Made by a program: the position numbers and the translations under genes. A stretch of 64,000 nt of DNA from positions 60,349 to 124,348 of the forward strand of contig JAANBB010000077.1 of NCBI GenBank assembly GCA_014621425.1, written 5' to 3'. The notes under the pieces are model-generated. The model saw only the letters and a program-made list of their open reading frames with translations. It was not told where the DNA came from and made no database searches. Below are positions 33,974 through 44,364 of this stretch, piece by piece (position 1 is the stretch's first letter; the number at the start of each line of letters is the position of its first letter). This stretch comes from Cylindrodendrum hubeiense (lineage: Eukaryota > Ascomycota > Sordariomycetes > Hypocreales > Nectriaceae).

Positions 33974-34370
33974 AGAAAACGACATTGCATGACCTCTGTT
34001 GGTAATTTTGCGTCTTTTTCTTTGTCAATCGCTCATCCTCTTTGCCGGACGACTCATGTAATCTCTTCTGTTTCCTCAAAACAAACCTTTTCTTGTATAT
34101 AGATAGACATGGATTTTCTCTGTAACTTAGATAAACTTGGAAGGGCTCTTGGGAACTGACTAATATGTTTTGGAGCTCCATGGATATATACCTGTCAGAA
34201 GTAATCTTAATATTAGGCATTTAATAATTTTGAACGGCTGTCTTTAAGGCCATGAATTGGCCCCTTAATCGGCCTGGTTTTGTGACTTTGCTGCACACCA
34301 GCGGTGCCATCCTTTTTAAACCGAAACGCCGATGCTCCTGCAATCCTGATTCTGGTTCTTGTCCTTCGGA
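33974..34370. other. Convergent 3' region between two genes
   Basis: About 400 bp, AT-rich, holding the 3' ends of two convergent genes. Nothing else was seen. Confidence 0.45.
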
Positions 34371-35322
34371 TTAATCCACCCGGGGTCGCTTGTTCTCGGG
34401 GTCGTCGTTTGACCCATCCTCCTTGGGGCCATCTCCTTCGACCTCATCGCGCGCTCGCACTCTGCCAGCACCTTCGCCCAGTTCCTCTTCCTCCTCGGCT
34501 CCCTGGCCGATCCAGTTGCCATCTGCGTCAAAGTACTCATTGACATTGTCGGCTGTGATCCAACCTCCGCTGCCCGGCATGGGCGGAGGCATTCCACCAG
34601 TGCTGGAGCCGCGCATAACGCCGGTGAAGCCTTCGAGAGCCTCGTGCTCAGCGCTGCCCTCGAAGACAATCCGGTCGTAGTCGTCTTCCTCATCATCCTC
34701 GCCATTGTTGGGATCGGGGTTTAGGTCGGAGCAGTTGGCCATTGCCTCGTAGAGCTGCTTTGCCGAAGTGGAGTCGGAATCGGAGGCGGGAGGGATGACT
34801 GTAAGCTCGACTGTGTTGAAGTCATCGTCGTCTGAACCGCCGTCGGAGAATTCGAGTTGCATCCATACGGCCTGGGTCTGGTTTCCTTGTGCCTGAGTTC
34901 CGACTTGTTTTACAGCGTGGATGGAAATCGAGGGATAAGGGATCGAGACACCGGCCTCGACCTGTGAGCTGAAGATGGTAAAGTTGCTGTGACGAGTTAG
35001 CACACCTGCAAGCAAGGGGAGTTGGAAAGGACAATGATGCTCACTCCGAGTTGACAAAGATGTCGACCTTCTGCTCCAACAGCTCCTCGGCGTCGCCATT
35101 AATGCTATCGCCCTCGGGAGCAGTCGGCTTCTGGCTCGAATCGGCCGGGAACACGGCGAGTTTGCCGCATTGCGACTTAGGGATCCAGGCCTTTGCGCCA
35201 ACGACGTGGTAATGCAGGATAGGCTTTCCGCCGACAAACGTCTCGGGAGTCTGAGACTGATAATCCGACAGGGTAGTAAAGTCTGCCGCCGCGGGAGGCG
35301 TCCGAATCGTGGTTGGCAACAT
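34371..35322 (-). CDS. pICln (methylosome subunit / Lot5-like) protein
   Basis: Exon 1 is 35045-35322 and exon 2 is 34371-34986, giving 297 residues; the join rebuilds VNSDNFTIFSS. The N-terminal half has the PH-like pICln fold signature: LYHYHV-type strand (GGKPILHYHVVGAKAWIP), followed by the WMQLEFSD strand and an acidic loop, then AMANCSDLNPDP with a D/E-rich stretch. The C-terminal region has a Gly/Met/Pro-rich insert, the WITADNVNEYFDADGNWIG segment, and a second acidic/basic tail. pICln proteins bind Sm proteins together with the PRMT5 methylosome during snRNP assembly. The gene is divergent from a small gene with only 393 bp between starts, so they may share regulation. Confidence 0.85.
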
Positions 35323-35715
35323 GGTGAATGTGGTTGTCGAGACAAGGGTGGAGGTTGATGATGTCTTGGAGGGGTCGACCAGGCAGCTGGAGAGAAAATG
35401 AGCGTTGCGACGTGGGGCTGGGAGCTTTATCGGGTTATCGGATTATCGTTATCGGCTCCCTATCGCTTATCGCGCCTCGTCAACTATGGGATGACGAAAC
35501 CCGGCCAGCTCAGACAAGCAACTTCACACTCACATACTAGCAAGACACTGGACCTCGGACCCAGAGCAGCTGGCGACGCTTTCTATTTCGGTATTCCTGT
35601 TGTACATATTGATGCGATTCATATCTACAAATTGCGTGCGCCATTGACTCAAGCGCTGCAACAACGGGACCGATTGAAACGCGCATTACCTCGCCATTCC
35701 GGATTCCAAGCCACC
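35323..35715. promoter_or_regulatory. Bidirectional promoter between pICln and the adjacent small gene
   Basis: The two divergent start codons are 393 bp apart, with no coding signal between them. Confidence 0.5.
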
Positions 35716-36296
35716 ATGCACAACGGCCGTAAGTCTCGTTGAACTTTGGCAAAAGGCAGCCTCTAACCTGCGTTTCAGGCTCTCACCCCCTGCTGGAGCA
35801 GGTTCCCTTGACCGTATCCCCTTTCGTTTCTCTCCCCACCGCTACGACGCTCTCCTACAACTACAAGACCATGCCCTCAGCCCTCCCCCCCTCTTCTCTA
35901 GGCATCTCCGCAGCGTCAGACGACCCCGCTAGCCAACCGAAGCCCAAGTACGTGATTTCGGGCTCTGGCCATGCTGCGCACCCCGAAGACATCATCGCAT
36001 CATGCCGCGCGCTGCAGGCGCATGTCTCGAAGATGCAGGAGGATGCGGAACGAGAGTTGAGGGAATTGGATGCGAGATTCAAGGCGCGAGACCTTGCCGA
36101 GAAGAGGAGAGTGGCACCAGGTTGGTTAGATAGCGAATCACGCTTGCTGGAGCCCGAGAGGAGCACACCAGAACAGTCACAGGGTATTGGTAGTGTGCCA
36201 GAGGCGCAACCAGTTCAAGGTGAAAGGAACGAGCCGGCGGCTGATGACCAAGGCGCAGCACTGGACCGAGCATTTGGGGGCATGGCATTGAAATAA
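35716..36296 (+). CDS. Uncharacterised protein with a short coiled-coil-like helix
   Basis: Exon 1 is 35716-35728 and exon 2 is 35779-36296, 176 residues. The start has a strong context (CCACCATGC), and the first intron has GTAAGT and TTTCAG ends. If splicing is not used, the ATG at 35871 would give 141 residues. The middle contains a KYVISGSGHAAHPEDIIASC segment followed by a charged helix (MQEDAERELRELDARFKARDLAEK) with heptad-like spacing, then GWLDSESRLLEPER. The C-terminus is Pro/Glu/Gln-rich and disordered. The pattern suggests a small conserved fungal adaptor or subunit, but I do not recognise it. It is divergent from pICln. Confidence 0.65.
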
Positions 36297-36477
36297 GGTG
36301 TTTAGACATGCGGTTAACGAGCATATCACGAGCAGGCGCAGGGGCATTTTTCTTTTGTTCGGAAGCAACTATTATTTCAAGGCAATTACGAATACATTAT
36401 GCGACTATCGAATGGTATTATCTGTTGCGACCTTCTTTTGACGGGCATCCCGTGAGGCGTGTGCTAGGGATCCCACT

Positions 36478-37297
36478 CTACATGAGACCGGCGACGGCGA
36501 TGAGGGCAGCGCCAGCAGCCATGATGTTGGAAACGACGAACTGGGGAGCGCCACCCTCAACGACGGCGGTGGTGGGGGTGCTGGAGGTCTATTGCATTTG
36601 TTAGATTCGTGCCGTCTGTTAAGGGGATGTACTGAAATGATGCATACCGAGTTGGAACTAGGGGTGGCCACCACGATGGTGGTGGTGGCGGCGGACTCAA
36701 CGACGGCAGCGGTGCTGGTAAGGGCAGCTGTCTCCTCGGCCTCAGTCTCCTCGACAGCGGTGGTCTCAACGGCGACAGTGGTCTCCTCAGCGGCAACGGT
36801 GGTCTCCTCAACAGCAGCGGTGGTCTCAGCAGCAGCGGCAGTGGTCTCAGCAGCAGCGGTAGTCTCAGCGGCAGCAGTGGTTGTGCTATCAGCGTCGGCG
36901 GGAGTGGCATCCAGACCGCAAGCCTCAGCAGCGGAAGAGACGCCATCGCCGTAGTATTGCCAGATATCGTACTCGTTGGCACAGGCGAGACAAGCCGCAA
37001 GGAGATCGGTCCAGTCACTGCTGTCACAGTAGCCATCATCCTCAGCGTCAAGGATGGCGTAGCCTGAGTTGATGGTGTTAGTCTCGCTGATATCCCATCC
37101 AAAGGATCGCAACTTCATTGCAAATACTTACCACAGTTGGAGTGGCACTCGTACTCGGCGCCAGTGACGGCGCGCTTGTCCATGTTGAAAGTGGCAGGGA
37201 ACTGGAAGCTTCGCTTGGCCTGGGCATTGGCCAAAGCCGAGGCGCTGGCCAGCGTGGCCAGAGAGCCAAGAGTGAGGACAGAGGCGGTCAACTGCAT
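36478..37297 (-). CDS. Secreted, probably GPI-anchored, Ala/Thr-rich surface protein
   Basis: Three exons: 37132-37297, 36648-37063 and 36478-36588, 230 residues. The signal peptide is MQLTASVLTLGSLATLASASA. The mature N-terminus holds a small Cys-containing domain (ECHSNCGYAILDAEDDGYCDSSDW across the join, then LAACLACANEYDIWQYYGDG and EACGL). A low-complexity region of TTAAAE and TTVAAEE-type repeats follows (about residues 115-175). The last 18 residues are hydrophobic after a small-residue patch (SNIMAAGAALIAVAGLM), as in GPI attachment signals. The layout matches fungal cell-wall proteins with a short head on a mucin-like stalk. The repeat region is prone to length change. A TATA-like element lies about 115 bp upstream. 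Confidence 0.82.
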
Positions 37298-38220
37298 TTT
37301 GAATGAGGCTTAACGAGTGGTAGAGGGTTGAATTAAGGTGAGTAGAGTGGTTGAGAGTTGAATGGGGTGATGCGTGAGCTTCAAATGTTCATGCAGGCAC
37401 ACCGGAGCTTACTTATACCCTCCAACAACCGGCATATCGGGCCAAGACGTACATCGCCAAGTCTCATCGCCAAGACGATACGCGCGTACTCGGCTCACGG
37501 TCGATGCATATTCAGCATAGTGCTCATTTCTGCTCCGGGGACAAGTTGCTCAAACGGGCCATCGCCAACCAAGGGCTCGATCGTCCGGCCGAATACGCCA
37601 AGGAACCCCGGCGATTTGTTCAAGGCCCGCGTGGGTTGGCCAGGATCGAGTCATGTTTTCAGGGCCCAGAGTTTTCCTTGGCGGTCTAACCCGAGCTACC
37701 GATGTCGGCTTCTGCATGCTCAGGGCCCCCGGCTGCGAGACGGCGGGTTGAAAGTTGGGGATGGGTGGCCAGGTGAGCCAATGAGTGTCCATAGCCTCAT
37801 CTGATTAGATTCCAGGTTACATCTTATCTGATCATCTGATAATCACTCAACCCACTTGCATCCTGGCAGCTATCGCAAAGGTTGCAATGGCAGCCCCATC
37901 GAGTTAGCCGAAGCTGCATGGGCCAGCCTTTGATTTCTCCACCGATGACTGTTGGCCCGGTCCGATGTGGGTAGGAGGCTTTTGTGGATTGGCAACGGCA
38001 AAGCACGCCCGATAGTCCCGTGAAAACTGTCGACTGGGTGAATGTGCAGTTGCTTGATGGGACCTCGAGGAGTTAGGTGCATTGGTATAATAAGGCCGCG
38101 TAGGCCTGGCACCACCGTCAGCAAGAAATACAAGGTAGTTGCCAACCTGGAAATTTGTGTTTCGAATTTCTGCATTTCCAATCTCCGACTGCTGTGTCTA
38201 TTGCCTGCTCGTTATTCAAT
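37298..38220. other. Divergent promoter region between two surface-protein genes
   Basis: About 920 bp separating divergent genes for a GPI-type and a transmembrane surface protein. No coding signal was seen. Confidence 0.5.
37412..37417 (-). promoter_or_regulatory. TATA-like element of the GPI-type surface protein gene
   Basis: TATAAG on the minus strand about 115 bp upstream of the ATG at 37297. Motif only. Confidence 0.3.
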
Positions 38221-39158
38221 ATGCCTTCTCTCAAGTCGTTTCTCGGTGGCTTGGCTGTCATGGCGGCTTCCACCTATGCCGCCACAGACCTTGGATCTGC
38301 AGATGAAATGGGCCCGGCTGCCTTCATGTGGCCGGCTGATAGAGTCTGGGCAGCGTCCATGGATAACACTGCTCCCTGTGGCTCTGTTGCCAGCGCTGGA
38401 AACCGCAGCGAGTTTCCGATGAGTATGTTCCCCCGCCTACAACTAGACCCGAGCTGACAACGGTTAGCGAGTGCAAAGGTTGCATTGGTTGTCCAAGACG
38501 AGTCTTATGCTATCCAGCTGAGCATTTCCTACTTGACAAGTAGGTCCCCTTGAATCTATCGACTGTAATACTCTGTCTAACACGTCTAGACCCTAAACGT
38601 AACTCGGACTTTTCGATACTCATCGACAGCGATGAGTTCGCATCCGCCAATCCCGGCCATACTTGCGTCAGCGTTCCCGACGCTGCTGACTCCGTGACCG
38701 CTGGCGACAAAGCAACCCTTCAGATCAAGTACATTGCCGACTTTGATTCGTCCGATAATCAGACTTTCTATGCCTGCGCCGACGTCACATACGTGGAGCT
38801 CACAAACTTTGACGAGTCCGTCCCATGTTTCAATGCTACCACCTCGGACGACGATGATTCTTCCTCGTCCTCTACGTCCACTTCGTCATCGGCATCGTCG
38901 ACTAGCACCTCTAGTTCCCACTCGAGCAAGTCCAGTTCCGGTGGCCTCTCCAAGGGCGCCATTGCCGGCATCGTCGTTGGCTCCGTTGGCGGTGTTTCTA
39001 TTGTTGCTCTCGCTGCCATTCTTGTCTACAGGCGCAAGAACAAGCGACTCAGCACGCTCAGGCAACAGCACACGGCTAGAGGAGTCAAGTGGACGGAACA
39101 GCCTCCAAAGAATTCACAGTCGTCTACTGGAAGTGTCAGGATGGAAAACCTGGCTTAG
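38221..39158 (+). CDS. BIM1-like (copper acquisition factor/X325-related) protein on a transmembrane anchor
   Basis: Three exons: 38221-38422, 38468-38539 and 38590-39158, 280 residues. The signal peptide ends near residue 20 (STYA). The extracellular domain shows MGPAAFMWPADRVW, NTAPCGSVASAGNRSEFP, the KVALVVQDESYAIQLSISYLT strand across two joins, and the CVSVPDAADSVTAGDKATLQIKY and FYACADVTYV strands, matching the BIM1-like family related in fold to LPMOs. A Ser/Thr stalk follows. Instead of a GPI signal, a hydrophobic helix (GAIAGIVVGSVGGVSIVALAAILVY) is followed by RRKNKR and a ~45-residue basic cytosolic tail. There is no His at the predicted mature N-terminus, where copper-binding members have one. 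This suggests a sensor or structural role rather than copper binding, by inference. Confidence 0.8.
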
Positions 39159-40978
39159 GGCAGTGGATGATGGTGTTTACGGGTTGGAGGGGATGTGAGT
39201 TGGTGTAGGAATTTCGAATAGGGGGTAATGCATTACGCTGGGATGAACTTCTTTAACTAAATCACACAATATTTCATCAATATCTATAATTTGGTAGGGG
39301 ATCATTCAGGATGAGTTTGATAGTTGGAGATTATGATTGCAATTTTGATAGCCAACATGGTGTCCCTGTCCTCAGTGTGCGTCTGTAGTTCTGCTTCCGT
39401 TGCCGACATAACCGAAATATGCAGCTTGCTTTTCTAACCAAACCCATAGGCATCAAAAGTTCACTTCTGACCCGTACTTGAGCCAATCTTCAGTGAAGTG
39501 TTGTGGGTCTAGTTCTCCACGAGCAAGGGTGCAGGCATCGATAACCTTAGAACTTACAGCCTAGTCACTCCACCCACGCGACAGTGGTTCCACCTCGGGC
39601 GTTAGGCTATCCGACAGCTCGGTCTCCGCCAGAAGTACGCTCAATAGGACCGATTTGCCAAGCATCTGGACTCGATGTGCTGGGGGTCTGGCAAAGAAGT
39701 GCCGGCGTCAGGTCATGAAGCGGTCCATGTTCCCAGATAGCTTCATCTGTCAGAGTGAGGAGGTGACGCAATGGCAAAAGCCCGCCGCCTCGGCAAGGAC
39801 TTGACAGGGATTGGGTTTAAGTAATTAATAGCTCATTCAGAGCTTAAGAGTCAAAGCCGTTGGCAGCACTCGTTTGACATGTGCTGTATGAATCCTTGAC
39901 CAGTCCTGATCCTTCCGCCTGAATCGAATCATTTCTCCCCGACTTCGGGCTTCGCGTCCAATAGTCCCTAAATTGACCCATGGATAGAAAATCTTTCAGA
40001 TCAGAAGCTCAAATCAAGGTATATCCGGCCGAGCTTCCCGTCTTTTCACTTTGATCTGCTATCTCAATGACATGATGTGACAAGGTCGACAAGGCCTTCA
40101 TGACCGTGCCTGTGACAGAGGGACCTCAGGAAACAAGGCTGAGAATTAACATCACCGGCCCAGGATTGAGGCGAAAACAAGGGGTCAAGGATAGATTTCC
40201 GCAGAATTACCTTCCATTATCGTGACCTCGGAGACGCGCGTCGTCGCGGTGCTCCACGAGTGGCGTAACTAGCGAGTCGCCAGGTCACGTGTGGCGATGG
40301 GACTTCAACGCCATTATGACCATAACGCTTGGAATGTAAACATGATCAAATGTCAGGTATCAATGGAAATCCCCTCCTCTTTTGTATAACCTTATGCCCA
40401 ACCTTTCGGCCCTTTCTGATATGGTTCGCATTGGGTTAGGCGGCCCAGAGGCGATCTGAAGGCGCGCCATCGCACAAAGGATGCGTTCCCTGCTGGTGCT
40501 CCCTCGCCTCCCTTGAGCGACGTTTTCATCGACGTTTTCGGCGACCTTTGGTGACGCTTGACTCCTGTAATCACTCTCCCCGCGGACAGAAACACCGATG
40601 CATCGCATGTGCGACTTTGTCTTTCCACATCCAGCCAACTCCCGGTGGGAAGCTGCGTTTGAGCGAGAGCCGATCGCTTCTATGTGCATCCCGCCCATCC
40701 CCTCGCCTCGAGAGTCGCTATTGTGGCCGATGGGAGGAACGATCCGAAACCGTCGACATGTGACGTCAATCCCCAAAAGCAAGATCCGTATAAGATGTGG
40801 ATGTAGCGCTCGTAGAATGTTAGACATGATCAAATAAGCATTACGACGCTCCTGTGCACCATCACGCCCGCGCATTTTGTCCATTCTTCCACAGTCACAT
40901 TTCTCGGCAATTGAGCAGCTGTTGTGCAACGCCGGACCTCGACGCCAGTACACGCATCAACATCAAATACTGGTGGCC
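39159..40978. other. Intergenic region
   Basis: About 1.8 kb with no credible gene. A 197-codon minus-strand frame (40360-40953) has mixed composition and no motif, and overlaps the likely promoter of the next gene. Confidence 0.45.
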
Positions 40979-41508
40979 ATGTTCAAGGCGACGCTTCTTG
41001 TCCTAGTAGCCACACACGGCTTATGCAATCCCGTAGGCCAGGCCACGAAGCCTATAATCAAGCATTTCGCGTGGAACGAGTTCGCCGAGAACACTGGCAT
41101 CAATGAGAAGCTTTACATACGCACACCTTCTAAGGGAGTAGACGAGACGTTCGAGTGCACGCCAGTATGGTCACATAACTCCATCATCCGTTGGCAAGTC
41201 ACTAACACATCCTCTAGGGACCTGGACCAAACCGCCTTAGCTGTCCGAGCGCCATCTCTGCTTGGGATAATCTAGCCGAAGACAGCTACCTGCACGTCAA
41301 CGAGAGCGAATGCATCTCGGCCACTAAAGATCTCTGCCGAACCGTCGTCTGCGCCCCGTTGGGCGACTTGAAGATTCACATCGAAGAGATTGTCGGGCGG
41401 ATGTGGGACCCCTTATCGATCAGATGTGTGCTGGGAGGGACCGGAGGAATCCTTCAGAGTGACGATTCAACATTCGTGTTAGAGATGGGGAAGCCAAAGT
41501 CCGTTTAA
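40979..41508 (+). CDS. Small secreted Cys-containing protein (candidate effector-like)
   Basis: Two exons, 40979-41164 and 41218-41508, 158 residues. The N-terminal 15 residues are hydrophobic (MFKATLLVLVATHGL) and look like a signal peptide. The intron has GTATGG and CTCTAG ends with an ACTAAC branch site. The spliced frame is needed to reach the C-terminal half, which has SC, SEC, DLC, VVC and IRC cysteines; with the FEC in exon 1 this makes six in the mature protein. N-glycosylation sequons occur (NES). No similarity to a known family is recognised. Size, secretion and even cysteine count fit the broad class of small secreted fungal proteins. Function is unassigned. Confidence 0.65.
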
Positions 41509-41778
41509 ATTGGGCTCAGTTACCCTGGAGTTTTTCTGTTATATGTCGATAGGTTTCGACTGGTGTCCATGGGGCGTTGGCCGGTTTAGCCTGGGATTGA
41601 CCTCATTCTTTACTGGCGGTCTAGTTTTCCTGCTCGGGGACATACCAGATCCCGATATACATTCTTTAATTATTAATTAACCTACTTATCAACTCAAACA
41701 CTCCGAAAACTGTTCCGCACTCAAAGTTGAATATTGTATTCATTACGTCAGTTCATAAATAGTCGGGTGATAACCACC

Positions 41779-42588
41779 TTAAAAGAGCCCCCCACCATTG
41801 AGGATACTAGCTGCGGCCTTCTTCATGGCTATGTTAGCAACCAAAAATAGACTTGGCCCAATGCTGATTCTTGCAACACCAATCTTGGCCAACTCGGCCG
41901 TCGTCAACGTATTTGGTTCCGCGGCGAGCTTGACGGCGACTCGGCCATCCAGCTCCTTAACCAGCGTTTCCACCCAAGCCGTCCGCATCCCTCGCCCGGA
42001 GCCACCCCAGTAGAAGACAGTCGTGGCACCTGCATCCAAGTACGCCTTTCCGCGGGTAATGGCCTCCTTAATCATGGCTTCTTCATCAAGCCCTGTGTCG
42101 AGGTGGAATATGTCGCAGCGGGCGTTGAGGACAAAGTCGGGGCACCCGGCATCGGCGGCAGCTTTGAGGGCAGTCTTGTAGCGCTGGATTTGTTCGTCGA
42201 TATTGTACATGGCGCCGGTTGAGGGGATGCTGTCCTCAATATTGGCTCCAACGACACCAAGCTTGATGGCTTTGGTCACAGATTCGGCGATTTGGTCGCC
42301 GTAGCCGTCTTGTAAGTCGGCGGTAAAGGGTAGATCCGCCGCTTTGCACAGCGAAGCAAGCTGGGCGACAGCTTCGAAGTTTTGCTCCATCGTAAGATCG
42401 TCATCCTCAATACCAAGAGTGGCAGCGACGGCCCAAGATGCCGATGCGATGGCCTTCACGGGTTTAGAGTTGCCATCGTTAAGGGAGACGACGGCGTTGA
42501 AGGATGGAATGTCCCAGACGTTAGGGAAAACGATGGGAGAGGAGGGGACGTGAAGTGCCTTAAGCTGCTTGGCGGAGTCGTTGGTCAT
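41779..42588 (-). CDS. Isocitrate lyase/PEP mutase superfamily protein
   Basis: Single exon, 269 residues, the full length of the short ICL/PEPM-type barrel. The FPNVWDIPSF strand near residue 20, the SWAVAATLGI strand, the metal-binding DLQDGYG motif (Asp91 and Asp94), the GANIEDS motif near residue 115, and NARCDIF near 155 are all present, so the Mg-binding active site is intact. The long ICL-specific insertion and its KKCGH catalytic loop are absent, which places it with oxaloacetate hydrolase, 2-methylisocitrate-lyase-like or PEP-phosphonomutase-like proteins rather than the glyoxylate-cycle enzyme. It probably cleaves or hydrolyses a C-C or C-P bond in a 2-oxo or carboxylic acid. Exact substrate unknown. 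No targeting signal was seen. Confidence 0.88.
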   Translation of the reverse strand: MTNDSAKQLKALHVPSSPIVFPNVWDIPSFNAVVSLNDGNSKPVKAIASASWAVAATLGIEDDDLTMEQNFEAVAQLASLCKAADLPFTADLQDGYGDQIAESVTKAIKLGVVGANIEDSIPSTGAMYNIDEQIQRYKTALKAAADAGCPDFVLNARCDIFHLDTGLDEEAMIKEAITRGKAYLDAGATTVFYWGGSGRGMRTAWVETLVKELDGRVAVKLAAEPNTLTTAELAKIGVARISIGPSLFLVANIAMKKAAASILNGGGLF

Positions 42589-43082
42589 GATTGACGATTT
42601 TTCTTGTGAGGCTGATTTGGTGTGCTTGAGAGTTTATGATACTGGCAATACTGTCAACAGTGCTCTTATATTCAAAGAGTGAAACGACTGTTTAGTCAGA
42701 CCGGAGCCGAAGACCCCGTCAACAAAAGGGCGTGGTAACGAGCGGGGAAACTCAGCCCCAATTGAAGCAACGGCTTGGCGCGGCGATAGCCACTTGATAC
42801 CGCGCTAGAATCGTGGAATTAGTTGTTGGGAGAAGTAGATCGAATCTGAATCTCTATTATTCTGACGAATTTCCTATTTTCGTGGATGCGTGGGTCGTGA
42901 ACTCGTAGTGAATGTTACAGGAGTTTGCACAAGTGCCGCATTAGCTGCACGCCTCAAAAGAAAGGTGTTCGCGCGCGCTATGGTCGGGCTGGAATTGAGA
43001 GAGAATTTTCCAGCCCCGAAACCGAGACAATCACATCTGTGTACGGTAGTCTGTGTGTTACCGTCACATCTCGCGAGCCAAG
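42589..43082. other. Divergent promoter between the PEPM-like and GNAT genes
   Basis: About 490 bp with no convincing coding signal. A TATAAG-like element precedes the minus-strand gene. Confidence 0.45.
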
Positions 43083-43709
43083 ATGTCGTTCCAGATGCGA
43101 AAGGCGGTCCCGGCCGACATCCCGGCCCTGTGCGCCGTGTACTTCTCAGCGTTTGCCGACACCATGGTTGGCCGCCAAGTCTTTCCACCCAGTTCCGAAG
43201 CCGCACGGGTCTTTTGGGTCGAAAACCTAACGACGGAGCTCCCAGATCCCAATTTCGAGTTTCTCGTCATGACCAACCGCTCCGACGGCGATTCGGAGGA
43301 ACAAATTGTGGGTTACGCGAAATGGGTCCGCCCCGGAACGCCCATCGAGATGCCCCCGCCGTTCGATGCCTGGCCGCAAGACGGCAACCCGACGTTGGCG
43401 GTCGAGTTCTTTGGGGGATTGACAGCGACACACAAGCGGATGATGGAGGACCGGCCGCATTGGTACCTGGAGCTGATTGGAGTGCGCAAGGAGTGGATGG
43501 GCAAGGGTGCAGCCAGCCCGTTGATGAGATGGGGCGTGGAACGGGCCGACGAAGACGGGTTGCCGTGTTTCCTAGAGGCGACGCCCAACGGGAGGGGGAT
43601 GTACGAGAAGTATGGGTTCCGGGTGGTGGGCCAACAGGAGTTTGAGTCGCCAAGCGGGAGCGTGCTGGATTTCTTCATGCTACGTGATGCGAAGACGGGT
43701 GGGAAGTGA
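43083..43709 (+). CDS. GNAT-family N-acetyltransferase
   Basis: Single exon, 208 residues from ATG 43083. The N-terminus MRKAVPADIPALCAVYFSAFADT is the usual GNAT motif C/D region. The acetyl-CoA-binding motif A is LIGVRKEWMGKGAASPLMRWGVERADEDG (residues ~140-168), with the R-x-x-G-x-G/A loop as RKEWMGKGA. Motif B is MYEKYGFRVVG, and the terminal strand is LDFFML. Fungal members of this type are cytosolic and acetylate small amines or drugs; the acceptor is unknown. It is followed within 200 bp by an unrelated Cys-rich gene. Confidence 0.88.
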   Translation: MSFQMRKAVPADIPALCAVYFSAFADTMVGRQVFPPSSEAARVFWVENLTTELPDPNFEFLVMTNRSDGDSEEQIVGYAKWVRPGTPIEMPPPFDAWPQDGNPTLAVEFFGGLTATHKRMMEDRPHWYLELIGVRKEWMGKGAASPLMRWGVERADEDGLPCFLEATPNGRGMYEKYGFRVVGQQEFESPSGSVLDFFMLRDAKTGGK

Positions 43710-43792
43710 ACAGGGACTACACAACAAGGCACAGAAGTCTTGTCACGTATGGAGGAGTTGATGCTCAGTGAATGGCCTTGGCTTCGTTCACA

Positions 43793-43798
43793 TATATA
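43793..43798 (+). promoter_or_regulatory. TATA-like element of the Cys-rich small protein gene
   Basis: TATATA at 105 bp upstream of ATG 43903. Motif only. Confidence 0.3.
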
Positions 43799-43902
43799 GA
43801 GCTTACGGATCTACCATAGACAACCGTACAACTCAGAGCCTTTCACAACACCTACATCGCAACACAGACTACCTCGTCGTCTACTTGGAACAACCATCCA
43901 CC

Positions 43903-44364
43903 ATGTGCAAGTGCGAGTTCAACCGGTACGTCTGCGGGCACGAGTCCAAGGGCAAATACGTCAACTGCAAGACAGGACAGCCGATGGCGGACAGCCGGTC
44001 GAGCTGCGGCGTGGTTGACTTTGTCCCTGTAAACACCACCGGACAATGTACGACATCTGGATGTAACTGGCGGGAGCTCATGACGAGGGGGTGGACGTGC
44101 TGCCAGTGCAAGCAGGGGCCGAACTCGAGGTCCAAGTGCGACCAGGATATAAAGCCGTTCAAGTGGAAATATTACGAATGCGGGCACAAAATATGCATAG
44201 ATTGCAAGGTGTGGGAGGGCATAACGCCCAGGAGGAAGGAGACTGGTGGAAGTGGGAGTGGAGGTGGGAGTGGGGGTGGGAGTGCAACGTCTAAGGATGC
44301 ACTTCAGAAGAACCTCACGTTGGTTACATCGGGTATTTCCAAGAGTTCTTCGCTTGGAATGTAG
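43903..44364 (+). CDS. Cys-rich small protein, probable zinc-binding
   Basis: Single exon, 153 residues, 14 cysteines in the first 100 residues and no signal peptide, so it is probably intracellular and binds zinc. The N-terminus is MCKCEFNRYVCGH; the same C-x(n)-C-G-H arrangement recurs as YYECGHKICIDC near residue 90, which resembles half of a RING or zinc-ribbon site. A CCQC cluster lies between. The C-terminus is a Gly/Ser-rich tract (SGSGGGSGGGS) and a short hydrophilic tail. The N-terminal pattern M-C-K with C11-x-H13 is also seen in an unrelated-size protein at 57.6-58.4 kb on the minus strand. No named family recognised. Confidence 0.7.
   Translation: MCKCEFNRYVCGHESKGKYVNCKTGQPMADSRSSCGVVDFVPVNTTGQCTTSGCNWRELMTRGWTCCQCKQGPNSRSKCDQDIKPFKWKYYECGHKICIDCKVWEGITPRRKETGGSGSGGGSGGGSATSKDALQKNLTLVTSGISKSSSLGM

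Noticed and set aside
40360..40953. 197-codon minus-strand frame
   Set aside because: No motif, mixed composition, and lies in the promoter of the secreted-protein gene.
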